Below, in pieces: positions 59,750 through 64,000 of a stretch of 64,000 nucleotides of DNA. The stretch covers positions 38,690 to 102,689 of the IMG/VR virus record IMGVR_UViG_3300043463_000045, one strand, 5' to 3'. The position numbers and the translations under genes are program-made. A model generated the notes under the pieces. That model was given only the letters and a program-made list of their open reading frames with translations, was not told the DNA's origin and made no database searches. Each line of letters begins with the position of its first letter. Within the stretch, counting starts at the first letter, position 1. Source of the stretch: a virus.

Positions 59750-60110
59750 GTCAAATGTTCTGAATGTGTTGAACTCAACGCTTGTCGGAAAAAAGACAGG
59801 AAAAAATAAGTTTGATATCAGTGACATTTTTATATACTCATATGATGACACAAAACATTTTCGTCTGACTACACTTGGCAGGGACGCCTTATCAAAAGTC
59901 TTTCAATCCTACACCATACAACTAAGCACAAGACTACCAAGAACATCAGGCAAACAAATACTAATGCTTGACAAGTATATGGTCAGCCCATACTTTCTCA
60001 GTCCAGTAAACAAACTCATTGTGTTTGAAGAAATAGTTGCCAGCGAGTTTCTTATGCTTGATGCCAACTTTGATGACTGGGTAGAAATAAAATCATTTTA
60101 TGAAAAATAG
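59736..60110 (+). CDS. Hypothetical late protein
   Basis: 124 residues from ATG 59736 inside the previous gene; no ribosome-binding site, probably coupled. Basic N-terminus and a C-terminal LMLDKYMVSPYFLSP region. Ends in TAG directly before an early promoter, evidence that TAG is a normal stop here. Confidence 0.62.
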   Translation: MILSKSNVLNVLNSTLVGKKTGKNKFDISDIFIYSYDDTKHFRLTTLGRDALSKVFQSYTIQLSTRLPRTSGKQILMLDKYMVSPYFLSPVNKLIVFEEIVASEFLMLDANFDDWVEIKSFYEK

Positions 60111-60113
60111 ATG

Positions 60114-60142
60114 TTGACAACATCGTAGAATCACTCTATAGT
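60114..60142 (+). promoter_or_regulatory. Early promoter with GAATCA element
   Basis: TTGACA 60114-60119, GAATCA 60128-60133, TATAGT 60137-60142. Confidence 0.75.
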
Positions 60143-60170
60143 CATCCTGTATCCAAGAGAGGAAAGCAAG

Positions 60171-60587
60171 ATGACTTACACGTTTGATGAAAAGATTGTC
60201 TCCGACCTCCACAAAGATGCCCGTGGGTATCGTCCTTCTTCCTACTGGTTGGAAGACTGGCACAGTTCGTGCGACGAAATCAAACAAACCATTTGGGACA
60301 ACTTGATTGCAGAGTTGAACGCCGAAATGGAACGTCAGCGTCATGCTGACTCTATGGCAATTATCGAGTTCCATCAGCGAGTTCAGGGTCTTATGGTCAC
60401 TGGCGCGAAGGACGAAATTCAGGCTCTGAAATGGATTATTCAGGGCGAATGGTTTGACAAGTTTGACCTGATGTATGGCGCAGATTACTTCTGCTTCAAC
60501 CTTGGTCTGCCCTATGCTGCAAAAGATGAGTTTCCCATTCAGGAAGCCATCAACGAAGTTCTCGCTTCCCTTGAAGAAAGTGTTTGA
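60171..60587 (+). CDS. Hypothetical early protein
   Basis: 138 residues from ATG 60171 (GAGGAAAG upstream). Helical, Trp-rich start (YWLEDWHSSCDEIKQTIWD), acidic end. GAATCA-type promoter; function unknown. Confidence 0.68.
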   Translation: MTYTFDEKIVSDLHKDARGYRPSSYWLEDWHSSCDEIKQTIWDNLIAELNAEMERQRHADSMAIIEFHQRVQGLMVTGAKDEIQALKWIIQGEWFDKFDLMYGADYFCFNLGLPYAAKDEFPIQEAINEVLASLEESV

Positions 60588-60612
60588 CAAGGGACGCGAA
60601 TCAGGATATAAA
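60584..60612 (+). promoter_or_regulatory. Early promoter with GAATCA element
   Basis: TTGACA 60584-60589, GAATCA 60598-60603, TATAAA 60607-60612. Confidence 0.75.
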
Positions 60613-60659
60613 CAATCCTGTAGCGACGAAAAAAGAAGAAGCCGACAGCAAAAAGCCTC

Positions 60660-60688
60660 TTGACTTCTTCAACAGAATCAGCTAATAT
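60660..60688 (+). promoter_or_regulatory. Early promoter with GAATCA element
   Basis: TTGACT 60660-60665, GAATCA 60675-60680, TAATAT 60683-60688; second promoter of the MoxR gene. Confidence 0.7.
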
Positions 60689-60729
60689 CAAACAGTAATC
60701 ACCGAGACAAAACAGAAAGGTTCTCACCA

Positions 60730-61857
60730 ATGGCTAAAGTTTCTACCGCAGATATGGAAGTTCGTCTCACCAAGCCGAGCGATCTGAAAGCTGAAATCGC
60801 GTATGCGTTCCGCCGCAAGCGCCCCGTGTTCATCTGGGGTCCGCCCGGTGTCGGCAAGTCCGAAATCGTTGAAAGCATCACGCAAGAAATCAACGGTTAC
60901 ATGATCGACTTGCGTCTGGCTCTGATGGAGCCGACCGACCTTCGCGGTATTCCTCACTTCAATGAAGTGACGGGCAAGATGGAATGGGCGGAACCTTCCG
61001 ACCTTCCCGATGAAGAACTGGCATCCCAGTATGAAAATGTGGTTCTGTTCCTTGACGAAATGAACCAAGCGCCTCAGTCGGTGCAAGCTGCTGCCTACCA
61101 ACTTATTCTGAACCGCCGCCTTGGTTCGTATAAGCTGCCTGACAACGTTCTTATCGTTGCTGCTGGTAACCGTGAAAGCGACCGTGGTGTTGCATATCGT
61201 ATGCCTTCGCCTCTCGCCAACCGTTTCGTCCACCTTGAAATCACTGTGGACTTTGAAGACTGGCAGACTTGGGCGATGGAACATCGCATCCACCCTGAAG
61301 TCATCGGCTACCTGACTTCCAACAAGATGGACCTGTTCAACTTTGACCCTCGCACGGCATCGCGGTCGTTCTCGACCCCCCGTTCTTGGACCTTCGTTTC
61401 GGACCTTCTGCCCAAAGAAAACGAAAACATCAGCAACCATCGTCTGCACGATCTTCTTGCTGGCACGGTTGGCGATGGTGTTGCAACCAAGTTCATGGCT
61501 CACCGCCAGATGGCACAGGCTATGCCCAACCCGACCGACATTCTCGAAGGTCGTGTGAAGCATCTGCCCAAGGGTAGCAACGAAATCTCCGCGATGTTCT
61601 CGCTGACTGCTTCGCTCTGCTACGAACTGAAAGAGTTCGTTGACAAGAACGGCAAGAACGACATGGACAAACTCTATGAAATGGCAGAAAACTTCTTCCG
61701 CTTCATGATGGACAACTTTGATACCGAAATGACTGTCCTTGGCGGTCGCACGGCACTCAAGGTCTACAAGCTGCCGCTTGAACCCCGCAAGGTTCCTTGC
61801 ATCGGTGACTTCTTCAAGAAGTATGGCAAGCTGATCATTGAAGCCCACAATGCCTGA
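60730..61857 (+). CDS. MoxR-type AAA+ ATPase
   Basis: 375 residues. Walker A GPPGVGKS (37-44), Walker B VVLFLDEMNQAP (about 105-116), and sensor region with AAGNRESDRG; MoxR subfamily. MoxR ATPases act with VWA-domain partners as metal- or protein-loading chaperones. Here the partner (61987) is the next gene. Visibly more GC-rich and host-like in codon use than late genes. Two GAATCA-type promoters precede it, suggesting strong early expression. Confidence 0.92.
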   Translation: MAKVSTADMEVRLTKPSDLKAEIAYAFRRKRPVFIWGPPGVGKSEIVESITQEINGYMIDLRLALMEPTDLRGIPHFNEVTGKMEWAEPSDLPDEELASQYENVVLFLDEMNQAPQSVQAAAYQLILNRRLGSYKLPDNVLIVAAGNRESDRGVAYRMPSPLANRFVHLEITVDFEDWQTWAMEHRIHPEVIGYLTSNKMDLFNFDPRTASRSFSTPRSWTFVSDLLPKENENISNHRLHDLLAGTVGDGVATKFMAHRQMAQAMPNPTDILEGRVKHLPKGSNEISAMFSLTASLCYELKEFVDKNGKNDMDKLYEMAENFFRFMMDNFDTEMTVLGGRTALKVYKLPLEPRKVPCIGDFFKKYGKLIIEAHNA

Positions 61858-61861
61858 TAAC

Positions 61862-61892
61862 TTAGAGGGGCTTCGGCCCCTCTAATCTTTTC
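61862..61892 (+). terminator. Intrinsic terminator after the MoxR gene
   Basis: TTAGAGGGGC, TTCG, GCCCCTCTAA followed by a T-rich run. Confidence 0.88.
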
Positions 61893-61926
61893 TAAGTTAC
61901 TTTACTTAGTAACTTACAAATAAAAC

Positions 61927-61956
61927 TTGACTCTTCGTGCCCATATGGGGTATAGT
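61927..61956 (+). promoter_or_regulatory. Sigma70-like promoter of the VWA gene
   Basis: TTGACT 61927-61932 with TATAGT 61951-61956 (18-nt spacer). Confidence 0.6.
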
Positions 61957-61986
61957 GTTAGAGTAGAAACAAGAAAGGTTATACCC

Positions 61987-63312
61987 ATGTCGAATCAACC
62001 CGCCAAGTCGCTTGACGATCTTCTTGATGATGTTCTTGAACAGAACGGCATTGAGATTGACAAAGACTCTCCTGAACCCGTAGTATTTGAATATACCGAT
62101 GCTGCGGTCAAAGAAATGATCGTTTCTGGTCGTGTTCGTATGCTTATCAAGCATCCGTTCTTCGGCACCTTGGCAACTCGTCTGAAACTGGTTGAAACCG
62201 AGGGCTGGTGTCCTACGGCTGCGGTGGATGGCAAGCATTTCTATTACAACCCCAACTTCTTCCGCACGTTGACGCCAGAAGAAATTGACTTTGTGGTTGG
62301 TCACGAAGTTCTTCACTGTGTCTACTCGCACTGCGGCGAGGGTGGTCGTCTGTTTGACTATGCTGAATCCGACCGTGACCCACAACTCTGGAACGTTGCT
62401 GCTGACTACAAAGTCAACCAAGGTTGCGTTGAAAGCAACATCGGTAAGATGCCGAAATCTGCGCTGTATGACCGTAAATATCACGGTATGTATACCGAAG
62501 AAATTTACCAGAAACTGAAAGAATCTGGTGAAGGCAAAGGCAAGCAGACTCTTGATATGCACCTGTTCGGCAACGAAGGCACGGATGGCGATGGCCAAGA
62601 TGGCAAGATGCAAAACGATCCGACTGGTCGCAAGGGTCCAATCAAGGTCACCAAAGAAGAAGCCAAGGCTATCAAAGACCAGATGCGGCAAGCGGTTCTG
62701 CAAGCCGCTCAATCGGCTGGTGCTGGCAATACCCCCGGTGAAATTCGTCGTCTGATTCAGTCCATGACTGAACCCAAGATGGATTGGCGGGAGCTTCTGA
62801 ACCTGAGTGTTCAAAGCTGCCTCAAAAATGACTACACTTGGATGCGCCAATCCAAAAAGTCTCGTTCCATGGGAATCTATCTTCCTGCACAAGACCCTGA
62901 CCAAATGGTCGATGTTTGCATTGGTCTGGACGTTTCTGGTTCTATCTCGCATGATATGCTGCAAGATTTCATGGGCGAAATTCAAGGAATTATGACCCAG
63001 TTCCAAGATTTCCGTCTTCGGGTATGGACCTTTGACACTCGTGTATACGAAGAATCGTTCAAAGAGTTTACCCCAATGAATGCCGATGAAATCAATGACT
63101 ACCAGATTATTGGTTGCGGCGGCACTGACTTCGTGTGCAACTGGACGTTCATGGAAGAAAATGACATCCAACCTCAAAAGTTTGTCATGTTCACCGATGG
63201 ATATCCTTACGGGTCTTGGGGTGACGAACACTACTGCGACACTCTCTTTGTCATCCATGGCAATGACCGTATCGTTCCGCCGTTTGGCGAACACGCTTAC
63301 TACGCGAAATAG
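61987..63312 (+). CDS. Metallopeptidase/VWA protein (DUF2201-type), MoxR partner
   Basis: 441 residues from ATG 61987 (AAAGG upstream). N-terminal metallopeptidase-like domain with HEVLH (106-110) and a C-terminal VWA-like domain with the MIDAS motif DVSGS (about 315-319); middle is Gln/Gly-rich. This DUF2201 plan is typical of MoxR partners. Suggests a metal-dependent protease or chaperone controlled by the ATPase. Ends in TAG; suppression would add 13 residues before TAA. Confidence 0.9.
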   Translation: MSNQPAKSLDDLLDDVLEQNGIEIDKDSPEPVVFEYTDAAVKEMIVSGRVRMLIKHPFFGTLATRLKLVETEGWCPTAAVDGKHFYYNPNFFRTLTPEEIDFVVGHEVLHCVYSHCGEGGRLFDYAESDRDPQLWNVAADYKVNQGCVESNIGKMPKSALYDRKYHGMYTEEIYQKLKESGEGKGKQTLDMHLFGNEGTDGDGQDGKMQNDPTGRKGPIKVTKEEAKAIKDQMRQAVLQAAQSAGAGNTPGEIRRLIQSMTEPKMDWRELLNLSVQSCLKNDYTWMRQSKKSRSMGIYLPAQDPDQMVDVCIGLDVSGSISHDMLQDFMGEIQGIMTQFQDFRLRVWTFDTRVYEESFKEFTPMNADEINDYQIIGCGGTDFVCNWTFMEENDIQPQKFVMFTDGYPYGSWGDEHYCDTLFVIHGNDRIVPPFGEHAYYAK

Positions 63313-63324
63313 AAGCCCAAGGCA

Positions 63325-63352
63325 ATCCCTGATTGCCTTGGCAATCAGGGAT
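63325..63352. repeat. Perfect inverted repeat overlapping a late promoter
   Basis: ATCCCTGATTGCC, TT, GGCAATCAGGGAT; its last 3 bases are the start of GATAAATA (63350). An alternative stem AAGGCAAT/ATTGCCTT (63319-63339) is mutually exclusive. Confidence 0.75.
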
Positions 63353-63357
63353 AAATA
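63350..63357 (+). promoter_or_regulatory. Late promoter for a leaderless HNH mRNA
   Basis: GATAAATA, spacer TTACT, ATG 63363. Confidence 0.75.
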
Positions 63358-63362
63358 TTACT

Positions 63363-63908
63363 ATGAGCAATGATACACTACTACTAAACTCAGATGGAAG
63401 ACCACTAAGCATTCTTCCTTTATCAACGTTGACTTGGCAAGAAAGTATAAAACTTCTTGTTCTTGACCGCATCAACGTTTTGGAATGGCACCCAGATTGG
63501 GAAGTTCACAGCCAATCTATAACCATGCGCGTTCCAAGTGTAGTCTCAACAAGAGAGTATATCTCTCGTTCAAAGCAAGGAATCAACTTCAACAGAAGTA
63601 ATGTGTTTGCACGAGACAAGCATATATGCCAATATTGCGGTGACATATTTCAACCAAAAGATTTGACGTTAGACCATGTTCTGCCAAAGTCCAAGGGCGG
63701 AAGAACCAACTGGGAAAACATTGTCACTGCATGTAAATGGTGTAACCATGAAAAAGGTAACAATGAAAGAATTGTTCCTAAAAAGAAACCAACCAAACCA
63801 GACTTTTTCCAAATTGCGAATAGCAAATCAGTAATTCTGAACGTTCGTTATAAAGAATGGCTAATCTATTTGAATTGGCCAGAAGAAAAAGTAAATATGG
63901 TTGCATAA
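63363..63908 (+). CDS. HNH endonuclease
   Basis: 181 residues from ATG 63363, 5 nt after a late box. N-terminal domain with LLLNSDGRPLSILPLSTLTW, then the HNH core CQYCG (about 92-96), LTLDHVLPKSKGG (about 105-117), TACKWCNHEKGN. This is the common bacterial HNH family with an N-terminal helical domain. Late, leaderless expression and a palindrome over its promoter set it apart. Confidence 0.9.
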   Translation: MSNDTLLLNSDGRPLSILPLSTLTWQESIKLLVLDRINVLEWHPDWEVHSQSITMRVPSVVSTREYISRSKQGINFNRSNVFARDKHICQYCGDIFQPKDLTLDHVLPKSKGGRTNWENIVTACKWCNHEKGNNERIVPKKKPTKPDFFQIANSKSVILNVRYKEWLIYLNWPEEKVNMVA

Positions 63909-63912
63909 TTGC

Positions 63913-63941
63913 TTGACAAACAATCATAAATTTTATATTAT
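63913..63941 (+). promoter_or_regulatory. Sigma70-like promoter of the last gene
   Basis: TTGACA 63913-63918, 17-nt spacer, TATTAT 63936-63941. Confidence 0.7.
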
Positions 63942-63974
63942 GGTAATATGAATATGTTTTCATATTACCATAAT
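63937..63974. repeat. Perfect 16-bp inverted repeat over the promoter start
   Basis: ATTATGGTAATATGAA, 6-nt loop, TTCATATTACCATAAT. It covers the -10 and predicted start, as an operator would. Confidence 0.75.
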
Positions 63975-63993
63975 TATTACTAAGGAGTATAAA

Positions 63994-64000
63994 ATGTCGG
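63994..64000 (+). CDS. Start of a gene truncated by the window end
   Basis: ATGTCGG preceded by AAGGAG at a normal distance; only two codons visible. Confidence 0.6.

Noticed and set aside
60724-61848. Long minus-strand ORF opposite the MoxR gene
   Set aside because: Arises from the GC-rich codon pattern of the real gene; no promoter or ribosome-binding site on that strand.
61906-63294. Long minus-strand ORF opposite the VWA gene
   Set aside because: Same reason; the plus-strand protein has full metallopeptidase and MIDAS motifs.

Overview
The window is part of the genome of a lytic, T4-related tailed phage (myovirus type). It carries a family-B replicative DNA polymerase like gp43, a gp45-type sliding clamp, a T4 RNase H-type 5'-3' exonuclease, a T4 Rnl1-type RNA ligase, PhoH, a probable DsbA-like protein, tail-fibre genes, and a network of T4-like late promoters (GATAAATA and close variants, about 21 copies). 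The phage IF-1 homologue ends like alphaproteobacterial IF-1, so an alphaproteobacterial host is plausible but is only an inference.

Layout. 1-3.7 kb: NAD+ salvage (bifunctional NMN adenylyltransferase/Nudix and nicotinamide phosphoribosyltransferase). 3.7-9.7 kb: small early ORFs behind TTGACA/TATA promoters, many with an extra GAATCA element, plus an HNH endonuclease, RNA ligase 1 and a MESH1-like HD hydrolase. 9.7-10.8 kb: phoH and a small gene on the minus strand. 10.9-16.1 kb: IF-1, a spanin pair, a J-domain protein and a ClpA-like unfoldase in one overlapping operon. 16.1-24.1 kb: structural and tail-fibre genes, the last with extreme codon bias. 24.2-28.4 kb: a holin-like protein, an RyR-domain protein, an HscB-like protein without HPD, a GIY-YIG-type gene, a duplicated-domain protein and a zinc peptidase. 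28.5-37.2 kb: a tRNA/ncRNA island with 16 tRNAs plus one tRNA-like fold, a roughly 1.15 kb GOLLD-like RNA, a candidate amber-suppressor tRNA followed by an ORF whose second codon is TAG, two HNH genes running into tRNAs, and an FkbM-type methyltransferase. 37.2-49 kb: proteins with T4-like capsid-targeting N-termini, including a 1862-residue multidomain protein. 49-59.2 kb: DsbA-like protein, methyltransferases, DNA polymerase, clamp, S-adenosylmethionine synthetase and RNase H. 59.2-64 kb: small genes, a MoxR ATPase with a metallopeptidase/VWA partner, and an HNH gene.

How the genes fit together. Early sigma70-like promoters drive takeover and metabolic genes (NAD+, RNA repair, MoxR/VWA). 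Replication genes supply the polymerase and clamp; by T4 analogy the clamp also activates late promoters. Late promoters drive structural, packaged and lysis proteins, several of them on apparently leaderless mRNAs. The tRNA set (Leu-TAG, Ser-TGA, Ala-TGC, Thr-TGT, Val-TAC and others) matches the codon bias of the large tail-fibre gene.

Most notable: twin-hairpin leaders shared by the two NAD+ genes, an amber-suppressor tRNA next to an amber-interrupted ORF, late promoters spaced exactly 5 nt from ATG, a GAATCA promoter element, a shared C-terminal DNLFEF peptide on polymerase and DNA methyltransferase, and phage IF-1. No database search was possible; family names come from motif recognition.
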